DNA of 33,713 bases from Thermoproteota archaeon (GCA_029258925.1 JAPDJV010000051.1:1-33713), one strand, 5' to 3'; positions 23,464 through 32,913 are shown, numbered from the stretch's first letter. The notes: generated by a model from the letters alone, not told the origin. Translations and numbers: made by a program.

Positions 23464-24489
23464 ATGAGCTCCATAATAACACTTGCACACGGTAGCGGAG
23501 GTATAAAAACAGGAGAACTCATAAATAAAGTTATCAGAAGTATTATCTCCTTTAAGAAAGTATCTAGTGGTGTAGGTTTAGATGATCTAGACGACTCTGC
23601 CATCATCCCCTTAAATGGGGAAATGCTTCTTGCATTAACTATAGACAGCTACACTGTTAAGCCAATATTCTTCCCAGGCGGCGACATAGGTAAACTAGCT
23701 ATCACTGGAACGATAAATGACCTCGCTGTAATGGGTGCTCTACCTATAGCCATCGTAGACTCCATCGTGGTTGAAGAAGGTTTTAGTATTGATAATTTAA
23801 GGAGAATTGTTCAATCTATGAACGAAGTCTCAGTCAAGGAGGGGGTAGCTATTGTAGGAGGAGATTTTAAGGTCATGCCGAAAGGTAACGTGGATGAAAT
23901 AGTCATCACGACAGCTGGAATAGGTTTAGTGAGAAAAAACGAGCTAGTTCTTGACTCCGGAGCTAAGGTTGGAGATAAAGTTATCGTCACCGGGACAATC
24001 GGTGAACATGGTGCAACAATATTAGCTATGCAACTAGAACTAGAGGCTACCGATTTTAATCTGCTATCAGACTGCTCGCCTATTACAAAAGTGATTAGAG
24101 AGGTGTTAAGTATAGGTGGTTTACATGCAGCTAAAGATCCTACCAGAGGCGGTTTAGCTACAGCTTTAAATGACATAGCTAAGAAGTCGCAAGTAAACAT
24201 TGTCATTAGGGAGAGAGATATCCCGATATCTAGGGGTGTAAGAGCTATATGTGAATTAACCGGTATAGATCCCCTGCACTTAGCATGTGAGGGTAGAGCT
24301 GTGATGGTTGTTGATGGAGAAGTTGCTGAAACCATTATTAACAAATTGAGGAACATAGGGTGTAGTGACGCATCTATTATAGGAGAAGTGACGGAGGAGG
24401 GAGAGGGTTTAGTATTCTTGAAGTCTGTTGTAGGGGGTACTAGAATAATTGATCCTCCAAGAGGAGAAGTTGTGCCGAGAATATGTTGA
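23464..24489 (+). CDS. hypE: Hydrogenase maturation protein HypE
   Basis: PurM-like ATPase that dehydrates the thiocarboxamide on its C-terminal cysteine to thiocyanate for the CN ligand. The N-terminal AHGSGGIKT, the GGDFKVMPKG and DPTRGGLATALNDIA motifs and the essential C-terminal PRIC are all present. ATG 23464 has AAGGAGG eight bases upstream and gives 341 aa; an upstream in-frame start (23407) would add 19 unlikely residues. TATA-like CATATATG near 23402 fits its promoter, within the hypD-hypE divergent region. Confidence 0.97.
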   Translation: MSSIITLAHGSGGIKTGELINKVIRSIISFKKVSSGVGLDDLDDSAIIPLNGEMLLALTIDSYTVKPIFFPGGDIGKLAITGTINDLAVMGALPIAIVDSIVVEEGFSIDNLRRIVQSMNEVSVKEGVAIVGGDFKVMPKGNVDEIVITTAGIGLVRKNELVLDSGAKVGDKVIVTGTIGEHGATILAMQLELEATDFNLLSDCSPITKVIREVLSIGGLHAAKDPTRGGLATALNDIAKKSQVNIVIRERDIPISRGVRAICELTGIDPLHLACEGRAVMVVDGEVAETIINKLRNIGCSDASIIGEVTEEGEGLVFLKSVVGGTRIIDPPRGEVVPRIC

Positions 24490-24506
24490 ACTATATATTT
24501 TCCTTC

Positions 24507-25325
24507 CTACAACGTCTCGAGTATTTCTAAGAGGCTATACTCCCATGAAGCCTGGTATTCGAAATGATTATTGACGTCTTTAATTATACAGTAGATCCAA
24601 TAAGATACGAATAGTCCTAAAGTTAAGATAGATAATGCTATGTAAATTATTGAACTCCTATTAGGGATAGGTGTTGGCCTCGTCCAGGCAAGATCTCTTC
24701 CACAAATCTTTCTTATAAGACTTGAGAGATCTTCAAGTACAAAATCCTCTCTCCTCTCATGCCTGTAAAAATCTTTGTTCAGGAAGTGGAAAACATAGAA
24801 CTTAATGATAGAGCCGAGTCCAGAACCCAATAGGAATACTAGCAATGAATATATAATTGCTGGTTTATGCTCCTTCTCGTACCTCATCTCTCTAAATTCC
24901 CTCTCAACGCTTAATAGAAGATGCTTTATTTCCTCCTCTATTCCCTTCTCAGACACGTAGCTATGAATATACTTAATGGCATCTTCTATCATAAGGCATT
25001 GCCTGTTAAAGTGATTGTTTCTTATGCTTACTAGAAGGTACACTAGGTAGCTTTCAATCAATCCGAATATGAATGATAGGACTATTAGGCATAAAACTGT
25101 ATGTAATACTATGTCTCTAATAGTGAACGAGTAAAAGTTGTACAATGCCTGTTCTATAGAAGATAGCGTGAGTAGAGCAATTCCCAGGACAAGTAGAACC
25201 ATTATTGACTCAATCAACGGTAAAACAGCCCATACCACACTAATCTTCCTATCAGTAACTTTCAGTTTTTCATGGTATCGTCTAATGGACTCTATTAGAA
25301 GCCTTCTCTCACATTCTGTCCCCAT
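24507..25325 (-). CDS. Four-helix membrane protein, DUF4234-like end
   Basis: 272 aa with membrane helices near 31-54, 74-100, 156-177 and 226-248, and a ~55-residue charged cytosolic segment between the second and third. The last helix and flank, ALSILTLGLFVSYWIY..KDVNNHF, resembles the DUF4234 signature. Function unknown. ATG with GGAGG nine bases upstream. Convergent with hypE. Confidence 0.7.
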   Translation of the reverse strand: MGTECERRLLIESIRRYHEKLKVTDRKISVVWAVLPLIESIMVLLVLGIALLTLSSIEQALYNFYSFTIRDIVLHTVLCLIVLSFIFGLIESYLVYLLVSIRNNHFNRQCLMIEDAIKYIHSYVSEKGIEEEIKHLLLSVEREFREMRYEKEHKPAIIYSLLVFLLGSGLGSIIKFYVFHFLNKDFYRHERREDFVLEDLSSLIRKICGRDLAWTRPTPIPNRSSIIYIALSILTLGLFVSYWIYCIIKDVNNHFEYQASWEYSLLEILETL

Positions 25326-25515
25326 ACATTTATTCCTCCATTAAAATCTTCTCTAAACTAGTTCTCAGGATTTAAGTGGCCCCGGCACGTGCTTCTAGCC
25401 ATTTACTTCGTAAAATGTAGACGTTATTAATTTAACTACCTAATTATGCTTAAAACCTTAAGTATTATTATATAGCCAACGTTTTAAACATTTACCGATA
25501 ATATTCAAGACGGGT

Positions 25516-25773
25516 ATGTTCATGAAGAAGCTTCTGTGCAATACTGGGGTCCATGCATTAATAGCTTGTACGGATATAAATCATTGTAGCGGTATGTGCT
25601 TATTCGTGAGAAATCTCTTGAAGAATGGAGTGGAGACGGTAACATGTAAACCCTACAATATTTCAAGAAATGAAGTGGAATTGTGGAGGGAGAAGGTTTT
25701 ATGGAAGACTCTTTCAAACATTCTAGATGTGGAACTACTCACTCTTCAAAGCAAAGCCCGGGTTGAAGCTTGA
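25516..25773 (+). CDS. Small cysteine-containing ORF next to hypF
   Basis: 85 aa, no family recognised. Cysteines at 8, 18, 24, 28 and 44, including DINHCSGMC, would suit a metal or Fe-S site, but this is a guess. TATA-like GTTTTAAAC lies about 30 bases upstream of the ATG; the ribosome binding site is weak (GGGT). Ends four bases before the hypF stop, convergent. It could be a real small gene of the hyp region or a chance ORF. Confidence 0.45.
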   Translation: MFMKKLLCNTGVHALIACTDINHCSGMCLFVRNLLKNGVETVTCKPYNISRNEVELWREKVLWKTLSNILDVELLTLQSKARVEA

Positions 25774-25777
25774 TATT

Positions 25778-28099
25778 TTAGACCATACCTTGAATAATAG
25801 ACGCCGCTATTACTACTTGTCCTGACGAAACTCCCCCATCTCCCCGCGGCAATTTTTCATTTAATAGTAGAGTTAAATGAGAATTTTCTATGGCATCTCT
25901 TATCCCCATTATAATATAATCGTTCACTGCTGCTCCTCCTGACACCACCAGAAACCTGTGATTTCTCTTCGCTACTCTTCTTGCAATTTCACCTAGAGCT
26001 CTACCTATAGCGTATTGCATTGAAAATGCAAGTACTCTGGGATCAATGCGATCCATTTCTTCCATGGCCTGTTCAAATCCCCTACTTGTCTCAACAATGA
26101 ACTTCCCGTCCTTGAATCTTAGTGGCAGACTTATCACAGGCCCACCTATTTTAGAATATGCTTCAAGCTTCATTGCGGGCTCGCCCTCATACGTTCTCTC
26201 GTAACATATTCCGAGCAGAGCCGAGAATGCGTCTAATACTCTACCAGTGCTAGATGTTTCAGGAGTAAACTTCATGTCGATCAACTTCCTGAGAACATTT
26301 AACTCAACCCCCTTAACTGGTGCTTTAATGCTATTTTTAAGAAATCTTTCAACCTCCTCCCACCTCATAAATTTGCTGAGAATGCTAACTAACATTCTTA
26401 CAGGATAGATTGTTGCAAGATCTCCTCCTGGCATTTTATGGTATTCCAAGTGTCCAACTCTACGGTAACCGCTGTAGGAAGCTAGGAAAACCTCACCTCC
26501 CCAAATCTTGTCATCATCACCGTATCCGACTCCATCAATACCTATACCTACAACCTCCTCGTCTGGCCGTATCCTATGTTCAAGCATTACTGAAGCCATA
26601 TGTGCATGATGGTGTTGTACTCTAATTATTTGGAGACCGCTTCTTCTTGCCTCCTCTTCAGCTAGCTTAGTTGTCGAGTATTCTGGATGTAAGTCGCATA
26701 CTATCACCTTATTTCGATCTGATATACCATAAGCTTTTTCCAGAAAATGCAACGCTTTTCTAAGAAATCCTATTGTTTCAATATTCTCGCAGTCTCCTAT
26801 GAACTGTGTTGGAATGACATACTTTCCCACTCCTATGGCTCCAGTATTTGAGAGCATTGCTCCAAAAGCCACTATAGGCTTCTTCGACTCTATGGTAGAT
26901 ACTAGCCATGTGGGGGCATATCCTCTCGACCTCCTGATGAAGGCTGTTTTTCCAAGAGTTAGCCTCACAACACTATCGTCGACTCTATTAACGATTTTCC
27001 TATTGTGAACTAGGAAGTAATCTGCTATCTCAGATAGTTTTTTCAAGGCGCAATCTATTGTGGTACACATTGGCAACCCCCTAGGATTACCGCTTGTCAT
27101 TATTAGGAACTTGTCTTTAGTGTTCTTGAGGAGAATGTAGTGGATTCCTGTGTAAGCAAGTTCTACGCCTAACATTGACAGTCCCGGTGCAACGTACTCT
27201 GAAACGGGACTATCATCCCTCTTAGGAGCGAGTACTATTGGTCTTTGAGGGCTTACTAGGAGTTTTCTAACTAAGTCGTTGACTAAGATTATCTTCGAGG
27301 CAACATCCACATTTAAAGCCATTAGAGCAAAAGGTTTCTGCTCTCTCTTCTTCCTCTTCCTCAGCTCGAGGACTACGTCATCATCTGTTGCAAGACATGC
27401 TATGTGGAATCCTCCCAAACCCTTTATTCCAATAATGAATCCCTCATCAACAAGTCTTGCAGCCTCCTCTATGGGATCGACACACTCGATGACCTCCCCC
27501 CTATTATCTATTATCTTCATTCTAGGTCCGCATTCTGGACAAGAAATGCCTTGGGCGTGGAATCTCCTAATATTTCCTGGATCCGTATACTCGCTTGTAC
27601 AGTTCTCGCATAGGGGGAAGTCTCTCATAGAGGTATTTTCTCTATCGTAAGGTATACTATACATGATGCTAAATCTAGGACCGCACCAGGCGCAGGAGTT
27701 GAAAGGATAGTTAAACCATCTGGAGCCTTCATCCAGAATCTCTCTTAAACAGTCGTCACATATTGAGAAGTCCGGGGGTATCATGGATATTTTCTTTCTC
27801 AATGACCCGCTTTTCAGTATCTTGAATTCAGGGAAATGGTTTAAGTTGGCCTCTTCAATCTCTACTTCCTCTATGTATGCTGGCCACGGTTTAGCTGTGG
27901 CAAGTTTGAAGAGGAACTCTGAAATTCTACAGGTCTCTCCCTCTACAAATACTTCAACATCTGATCCACCTAAGTTTCTAACATAACCTCTCACTCCACT
28001 GTTTACTGCAATCCGGTAAATGAAGGGTCTAAAACCTACCCCTTGAACCACTCCTGAAATCTTGAGTCTGAGGGCAATAACCTCTTTATCATCAACCAT
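25778..28099 (-). CDS. hypF: Carbamoyltransferase HypF
   Basis: Makes carbamoyl adenylate from carbamoyl phosphate and transfers it to the HypE C-terminal cysteine. Domains in order: acylphosphatase (GVVQGVGFRPFIYRI near 16-30); two zinc fingers (C114/C117/C136/C139 and C164/C167/C187/C190); YrdC-like domain (about 205-385, KREQKPFALMA, TSGNPRGLP); Kae1-like domain (about 400-773, VQHHHAHMASVM, GIDGVGYGDD, SGGAAVND). 773 aa, full length. Divergent from hypC with TATA-like TAAAAATAG about 35-40 bases upstream. Confidence 0.97.
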   Translation of the reverse strand: MVDDKEVIALRLKISGVVQGVGFRPFIYRIAVNSGVRGYVRNLGGSDVEVFVEGETCRISEFLFKLATAKPWPAYIEEVEIEEANLNHFPEFKILKSGSLRKKISMIPPDFSICDDCLREILDEGSRWFNYPFNSCAWCGPRFSIMYSIPYDRENTSMRDFPLCENCTSEYTDPGNIRRFHAQGISCPECGPRMKIIDNRGEVIECVDPIEEAARLVDEGFIIGIKGLGGFHIACLATDDDVVLELRKRKKREQKPFALMALNVDVASKIILVNDLVRKLLVSPQRPIVLAPKRDDSPVSEYVAPGLSMLGVELAYTGIHYILLKNTKDKFLIMTSGNPRGLPMCTTIDCALKKLSEIADYFLVHNRKIVNRVDDSVVRLTLGKTAFIRRSRGYAPTWLVSTIESKKPIVAFGAMLSNTGAIGVGKYVIPTQFIGDCENIETIGFLRKALHFLEKAYGISDRNKVIVCDLHPEYSTTKLAEEEARRSGLQIIRVQHHHAHMASVMLEHRIRPDEEVVGIGIDGVGYGDDDKIWGGEVFLASYSGYRRVGHLEYHKMPGGDLATIYPVRMLVSILSKFMRWEEVERFLKNSIKAPVKGVELNVLRKLIDMKFTPETSSTGRVLDAFSALLGICYERTYEGEPAMKLEAYSKIGGPVISLPLRFKDGKFIVETSRGFEQAMEEMDRIDPRVLAFSMQYAIGRALGEIARRVAKRNHRFLVVSGGAAVNDYIIMGIRDAIENSHLTLLLNEKLPRGDGGVSSGQVVIAASIIQGMV

Positions 28100-28133
28100 T
28101 ACTTGTACATGCCTCTTAGTGCTTTGATTCCCC

Positions 28134-28161
28134 TATTTTTAGCTCCGTTAACGTTTTTAAG
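28134..28161. promoter_or_regulatory. Back-to-back TATA boxes of hypF and hypC
   Basis: Minus-strand CTAAAAATAG at 28143-28134 faces hypF, and plus-strand GTTTTTAAG at 28153-28161 faces hypC. Their close spacing suggests that the two genes are expressed from one shared control region with very short leaders. Confidence 0.5.
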
Positions 28162-28199
28162 CTCTACGCAGAAAATCCCTATTAGGAGGATTGTGGGAA

Positions 28200-28433
28200 T
28201 TGTGTCTCGGGGTTCCTGGCGTGGTCATAGAAATAGAGGAAAACACTGCAGTAGTTGACTTTGATGGCATAAGACTTAGAGTCGACACGTTTCTTGTGCC
28301 AGATGTTAGACCTGGAGACTTCGTAATTGTACATGCCGGCTCAATTATTGCAAAGTTAAGCGAGGAGGAAGCTATGGAGGTAATTAGCGCGTGGAGAGAG
28401 CTCTTAGCGGCTCTCGGAGGAGAAAGCGTCTAG
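28200..28433 (+). CDS. hypC: Hydrogenase maturation chaperone HypC
   Basis: HypC/HybG-type chaperone that holds the iron with HypD and escorts it to the hydrogenase large subunit. The family needs an N-terminal Met-Cys (MCLGVPG), and TTG at 28200 gives exactly that. It lies nine bases after AGGAGGA, whereas the upstream TTG (28191) abuts the binding site and would bury the essential cysteine. 77 aa, normal length. Followed 16 bases later by moaB. Confidence 0.95.
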   Translation: MCLGVPGVVIEIEENTAVVDFDGIRLRVDTFLVPDVRPGDFVIVHAGSIIAKLSEEEAMEVISAWRELLAALGGESV

Positions 28434-28449
28434 TTGGTGAATTGTTTAA

Positions 28450-28935
28450 ATGTTCAAAATAATAGTTGTAAGTGATAGAATCTATGATGGAAGAGCCAAG
28501 GATGTTAGTGGGGTGCTGGCTGAGGAAATAATTGCTAAAGCAGGCTATTCTGTATCAAAGAAGGTTTTTGTGCCAAACGACTACGTGATGATCATGAGAA
28601 CAATAATGGAATGTGTAGAAGAAGAACCAAGTATAGTTATTGTAATAGGTGGAACCGGAATAGGGCCAAGAGATATCAGCGTGGATGTTGTGGAAAGATT
28701 ATTCGAGAAGGAGCTTCCTGGCTTCGGAGAATTGTTCAGAGAATTTTCAACGCGATTGATAGGAGTCTCTAGCTGGCTCTCCAGAGCCACTGCAGGAATA
28801 ATACGTAATATGCTTGTTGCAGTAGTTCCAGGCAAACCTAATGCTGTTGAACTGGCTTTAAAGGAATTGATATTGCCGGAAGCGGATCACATAATATCAA
28901 TGCTCAAGGGATTGAGCCACTGGGATGAAAAGTAA
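28450..28935 (+). CDS. moaB: MoaB/Mog-type molybdopterin adenylyltransferase
   Basis: 161 aa, MoaB/MogA fold. The VVIGGTGIGPRDISVD segment is the family's MPT-binding GGTG..PRD motif, and VVPGKPNAVELAL is the second conserved loop. It adenylylates molybdopterin for Mo or W insertion. Sits directly behind hypC, most likely in one operon, linking hydrogenase and molybdo/tungsto-enzyme maturation. ATG start; the 3' end is 18 bases from the convergent regulator gene. Confidence 0.93.
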   Translation: MFKIIVVSDRIYDGRAKDVSGVLAEEIIAKAGYSVSKKVFVPNDYVMIMRTIMECVEEEPSIVIVIGGTGIGPRDISVDVVERLFEKELPGFGELFREFSTRLIGVSSWLSRATAGIIRNMLVAVVPGKPNAVELALKELILPEADHIISMLKGLSHWDEK

Positions 28936-28953
28936 TGGTCTGGTACGGTATTC

Positions 28954-30051
28954 TCAATACGGGTGGACTTGATCAAATGGATCAAGTATACACGTTGCAG
29001 GACATCCCCTAGCCTCGCCGAGTATAATCCAGTCTCGCAGGTCACTCCTATATTTAGGATCTGCCTTTAATATCAATTTCAGTCTCTCGTAAGATCCTAG
29101 GAGTCTTGGGCCCTTTATTTTAACTACGATCCATTCACCTTCCTCACGCACCTTCCAAGCTAATTTATGTGCAACACCTTCAACACCAGTTTTTAATGGT
29201 ATCGACGTTAACAAGTCTTGATCGTCTGCCCACACTTCCATAGAAATAGGTCTTAGTAGCCTATGTACCCTCATAGTAAAGTCAAAGCTATTTGTTTTTA
29301 ACTGGCCGATTCTATATGTAAAACAAGCGTTATAATGGTTCCCATCTTTACATGCAAATATTCTAACATTATCCCTTATGTTCACCGACATGAATTCGCC
29401 TACATTTTTTCTACCATAGATTCTTGAGACTTCTAGGGGGTCAACACTTACTCTAATATATTTTAAAACTTTTAGGGGATGTCTTATTTGAAGTATGCTG
29501 GAATTTACCCTCATTCCATCTATAGTAATGTAAACTCTGGGCTTGTCCGATATTCCAGTTATAGTCGAATATGTTATTCTAGGGTTCTTCTCTCCAAGCT
29601 TCATATATGTCCTAGTCTCGTAGTATTCGAGAACTCCACATCTATGTATAGTCCAGTTGACATACCTATCTGTAATCCAGTGAGAATTTACGAGCGATGA
29701 TAATATTGAGGACAGGAGATGCAGTTTAAGTTGGGTGTCTTCAGGTTCAAGTATTCTCCTATCAATAACTCTGCAGAGACCTACTAAAGGTTTTTTAATC
29801 ACGTAAAGGAATTTTCCTTTAGACTTAAACTTACCCACTATGCCTAGATTCTCCAAATCTATTAGGATCCTCCTAACTTTAAAATAGTTAAGTCCCAGTT
29901 TTAGGCAGAGCTCGTTGAGTGGTAGTGGGCCGTCATTTATTAATATATCAACGGCGCTCTTATATACGCCCTCTTTATCGCTAACTACCCTTAGGAACGA
30001 AGCAATATACTGCGATCTCGTTTCCTCGGGAAACCAGTAAATGTTCGCCAT
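28954..30051 (-). CDS. Winged-helix regulator with an unknown C-terminal domain
   Basis: 365 aa. An N-terminal winged helix (about 25-85; LPLNELCLKLGLNYFKVRRILIDLENLGIVG) is followed by ~275 residues with no family recognised. The C-terminal region is beta-rich and ends in RGCPATCILDPFD. It is divergent from the QueT-family gene; GGTGAGCTG precedes the ATG. A regulator of the neighbouring transporter is a reasonable inference from layout, not from a known family. Confidence 0.65.
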   Translation of the reverse strand: MANIYWFPEETRSQYIASFLRVVSDKEGVYKSAVDILINDGPLPLNELCLKLGLNYFKVRRILIDLENLGIVGKFKSKGKFLYVIKKPLVGLCRVIDRRILEPEDTQLKLHLLSSILSSLVNSHWITDRYVNWTIHRCGVLEYYETRTYMKLGEKNPRITYSTITGISDKPRVYITIDGMRVNSSILQIRHPLKVLKYIRVSVDPLEVSRIYGRKNVGEFMSVNIRDNVRIFACKDGNHYNACFTYRIGQLKTNSFDFTMRVHRLLRPISMEVWADDQDLLTSIPLKTGVEGVAHKLAWKVREEGEWIVVKIKGPRLLGSYERLKLILKADPKYRSDLRDWIILGEARGCPATCILDPFDQVHPY

Positions 30052-30123
30052 CAGCTCACCTTTACATTTAAGTGCAAATCTCCTTTCACATGATTACATT
30101 CAACGAGATATCTATTATTTATT

Positions 30124-30141
30124 TTTGCACAAGCATGCAAA
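30124..30141. repeat. Short palindrome between the regulator and QueT-family genes
   Basis: TTTGCA at 30124-30129 is inverted as TGCAAA at 30136-30141 with six bases between. In the 139-base divergent space it could be an operator for the winged-helix regulator or a leader hairpin. Length is short, so chance is possible. Confidence 0.3.
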
Positions 30142-30190
30142 TGACAAGGAAGAAATAGCTTTCCGACACTCCTTGAACTGGGGATTTAAT

Positions 30191-30697
30191 ATGAATGCTA
30201 GAGACATAGTGCTGGCATCGCTTTACGCATCTCTATATGCCACTACTACGATCATTTTAGGTTTAGCTCTTGGACCACTCGTTTATGGACCTATACAGGT
30301 TAGGCTTAGTGATGCACTTCTACTAACACCAATAGTCCACGGAGTCCCAGCCATAATGGGACTGACTATTGGATGTTTTATTGCAAATGCTTACGTACTC
30401 GGTAATCCCATAGACATGGTATTGGGGAGCATTGCTAATCTGGTGGCCGGGTATTTTGTTTTTAAGATGCGTAGGAGAGGACCAATATTTTGCTCTCTAA
30501 TAGCGTCACTAACTATCTCACTAATAGTAGGCTCATATCTACCGCTAATCATACCTGAATTCTTAGATGCTTACGGTGGGTTAACGTTGATGGCATTTGC
30601 AATAACCTATGGGGGAATATTTGCCGGGGAACTTATATCTACATTAGTTCTAGGAGTACCATTAATTAAGGCTATACTGAATTTGCGCAGGCAATGA
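30191..30697 (+). CDS. QueT-family membrane transporter
   Basis: About 168 aa, five to six hydrophobic helices. GPIQVRLSDALLLTPIVHG followed by GLTIGCFIANAY and DMVLGSIANLVAGYFVF matches the QueT family (PF06177), the substrate-binding S-component type proteins linked to queuosine-precursor uptake in bacteria. In archaea a deazapurine substrate is possible but unproven. ATG 30191 has GGGGATTT upstream; the longer ORF from 30041 overlaps the divergent gene and starts with an implausible N-terminus. Confidence 0.85.
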   Translation: MNARDIVLASLYASLYATTTIILGLALGPLVYGPIQVRLSDALLLTPIVHGVPAIMGLTIGCFIANAYVLGNPIDMVLGSIANLVAGYFVFKMRRRGPIFCSLIASLTISLIVGSYLPLIIPEFLDAYGGLTLMAFAITYGGIFAGELISTLVLGVPLIKAILNLRRQ

Positions 30698-30762
30698 TTA
30701 TTTAGAATTGAAAGATACATTATTATATCAGGTATCCGATTTTAATGTATGTAGGGATAGTT

Positions 30763-31368
30763 ATGAATAATGAAATAATTCTTCCTCCACCCATAAAGAG
30801 AGGTAAGCTTTCTCTGGAAGAAACATTGTTTCTTAGGAGATCCGTAAGAGAATACTCTAAGAAGCCTCTAAGTATAGAGCAATTATCCCAGATTCTCTGG
30901 GCTACACAAGGCTATGTGAATAATCGTAGAACTATTCCTAGTGCCGGAGCAATTTACCCGCTTGAAACTTATGTTGTAATTGGTAATGTTGAGGGTGTTG
31001 AGAGAGGAATATACTACTATAATCCTTCGAATCATAGTATTGGGTGTGTTAAAAGTGGGGACTTTAGATTAGAACTTGCTAGAGCGTGCTTGAATCAAAT
31101 GTTTATTGCCATCGCTCCCATTACAGTGGTCATCGCGGCGGACTTTAATAGGACTATGAGGCATTATGGAGATCGTGGAGAAAGGTATGTTCTAATGGAG
31201 GCGGGTCATGCAGGCCAGAACATATATCTTCAGGCTACTTCAATGGGTTTGGGGACTGTTGCTATTGGGGCTTTCATAGATCACATGGTCTCTAAGGTTA
31301 TTGGATTGCCTAGAAACCTCTCACCTCTCTACATATTCCCAGTTGGGTATTCATCCGGTGTAAGTTGA
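30763..31368 (+). CDS. SagB/nitroreductase-family FMN oxidoreductase
   Basis: About 201 aa of the nitroreductase fold with SagB-like marks: RRSVREYSKKPLS, WATQGY, RTIPSAGAIYPLETYVV, and MEAGHAGQNIYLQATSMGLGTVAIGAF. SagB-type enzymes oxidise thiazolines or oxazolines in peptide modification; lone archaeal copies probably have another role. No cyclodehydratase or precursor peptide was seen. ATG 30763 fits the family N-terminus; ATG 30745 is possible. Ends next to the convergent flavoprotein gene. Confidence 0.85.
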   Translation: MNNEIILPPPIKRGKLSLEETLFLRRSVREYSKKPLSIEQLSQILWATQGYVNNRRTIPSAGAIYPLETYVVIGNVEGVERGIYYYNPSNHSIGCVKSGDFRLELARACLNQMFIAIAPITVVIAADFNRTMRHYGDRGERYVLMEAGHAGQNIYLQATSMGLGTVAIGAFIDHMVSKVIGLPRNLSPLYIFPVGYSSGVS

Positions 31369-32712
31369 CTATCTCTCCAAGGCTTTCACGCAAGCCTCAA
31401 CCAAGGGATTCCAATAATCTGATAACTCGGGGCTGTATGCCCAGTCGGCTGATGCTAGTGTTTTAACAGTGGTCTTCATTTTTAGCAGTGTTGTGAGAGC
31501 TGGAATAAGTGGTGTTGGATTGAAGGGACCTATGTATTGGAATCCTAGAAGTGAACCTGTTATATCATTATACAATATTTTCACGGTTATCTTCTTCAAG
31601 TTGCTAACGTATCTTGGTTTATGTGGTAACCTAAGTATTACAGAGTTTGCGGACAAATTTGCCCAAATACATGCCCTGGTATTCAAACCTATGGACAATA
31701 CAATGTTTTCGCCAACTTTTATCGAACCCACTGGTACATGTCCATTATAGGGGAGAATATTTAATCCTTTAATATGGTATGCGGCGATACGAGCTTGCTT
31801 TAAAGCTGCTGTAGCCATCATTACAGGCTCTCTGATACCTGATAGGATGTTAACTGATTCTATACAGTCCCCTATTGCATAGATATTTCGATTTGACGTT
31901 CTCATGAACTCGTCAACAACTATTCCACCCTTATTTCCAATTACTAACCCGCTTTTCCTGGCAAGCATAGTGTTAGGTTTAAATCCAATACTTGAAATAA
32001 GGATGTCGGCATGTATTGAAATCCCTCCATCTAAGCATACTTTTAGCGAATGTTCACCTAATTTCTCTACTCCGGCAACATCTGCATTATGGTAAATTTT
32101 TATTCCCATCTCCCTGAGCCCCTTCTCAAGTACCAGGCTTAGTTCTCTATCAAGCCAACTCCTCAACAGAAACTCTCCTCTATCGACGATAGTCACATCC
32201 ATGCCTCTTTCTCTTAGTGCCATAGAAGTCTCGATAGCTACAGCACCACTCCCCACGATTACAGCTTTCTCAGCCTTATACTCTTCAATAAACTTCTTTA
32301 TTTTAAGAGCTTCATCAATGTTATTGAGTACGAAAACGCCATTTAAATCATAGTTTATTTTAGGGTGTAACACCGGAGTAGAACCAGAGGCTATTATTAG
32401 CTTATCAAATTTATCATTCATTATTCCACTTGTGCTCTTCACAACAAGAATCCTTTCATTAACGTCAACGTCTACGACTTCACTGCCTACTTCAAACATT
32501 ATGTTCCTAACCGCAAAGTCTCTTCTAGACAAAACAGTTAAGGACCTAGGATCTGTCACCTTATTAGATAAAATTAGGGGTAGTGCGCATTTAGAATATG
32601 GCGTATGTGAAGTCTTCTCATAAACAATTATCTCGCACTTTCTATCAATTTTCCTGAGGAACATTGAAACACTTGCCCCAGATACTCCTCCGCCGACCAC
32701 AATAACTCTCAT
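31369..32712 (-). CDS. CoA-disulfide reductase/NADH oxidase-like flavoprotein
   Basis: Two-dinucleotide-binding flavoprotein of the pyridine nucleotide-disulfide oxidoreductase family, about 447 aa. FAD motif VVGGGVSGASVS near 5-16, single active cysteine C42 (YSKCALPLIL, compare the CoADR/Nox signature with CGLP), NAD(P) motif VIVGSGAVAIETS near 150, and the FAD-ribityl IYAIGDC motif. The one-cysteine form acts on CoA disulfides or peroxides or as NADH oxidase. ATG 32712 has GTGATT four bases upstream; GTG 32721 is an alternative. Confidence 0.9.
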   Translation of the reverse strand: MRVIVVGGGVSGASVSMFLRKIDRKCEIIVYEKTSHTPYSKCALPLILSNKVTDPRSLTVLSRRDFAVRNIMFEVGSEVVDVDVNERILVVKSTSGIMNDKFDKLIIASGSTPVLHPKINYDLNGVFVLNNIDEALKIKKFIEEYKAEKAVIVGSGAVAIETSMALRERGMDVTIVDRGEFLLRSWLDRELSLVLEKGLREMGIKIYHNADVAGVEKLGEHSLKVCLDGGISIHADILISSIGFKPNTMLARKSGLVIGNKGGIVVDEFMRTSNRNIYAIGDCIESVNILSGIREPVMMATAALKQARIAAYHIKGLNILPYNGHVPVGSIKVGENIVLSIGLNTRACIWANLSANSVILRLPHKPRYVSNLKKITVKILYNDITGSLLGFQYIGPFNPTPLIPALTTLLKMKTTVKTLASADWAYSPELSDYWNPLVEACVKALER

Positions 32713-32901
32713 ACGAATCACTTCCCAAACGCCTAATTCTCACAGTAATCTCGGTTTTCTCATAGAATCTGAAAATAGAGGGGCTAATACACTTGTTGGA
32801 GGCTAATGATTTAAATATTCCTTTAAAATCTGAGCAAAGACAACGCTCTAATGCATTGAATTGATGGCTGTGAATAGGGATTAACATTATAAGGGTTACA
32901 T

Positions 32902-32913
32902 TCTTTTATAGAG
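32902..32913 (+). promoter_or_regulatory. TATA-like promoter
   Basis: CTTTTATAGAG about 25 bases before GGGGTG and the start of the small gene, so the transcript is nearly leaderless. The preceding divergent gene starts at 32712; the spacer between shows nothing else I can support. Confidence 0.5.

Noticed and set aside
30052..30190. Riboswitch (preQ1-like) upstream of the QueT-family gene
   Set aside because: No preQ1 consensus recognised; only a short palindrome is present.
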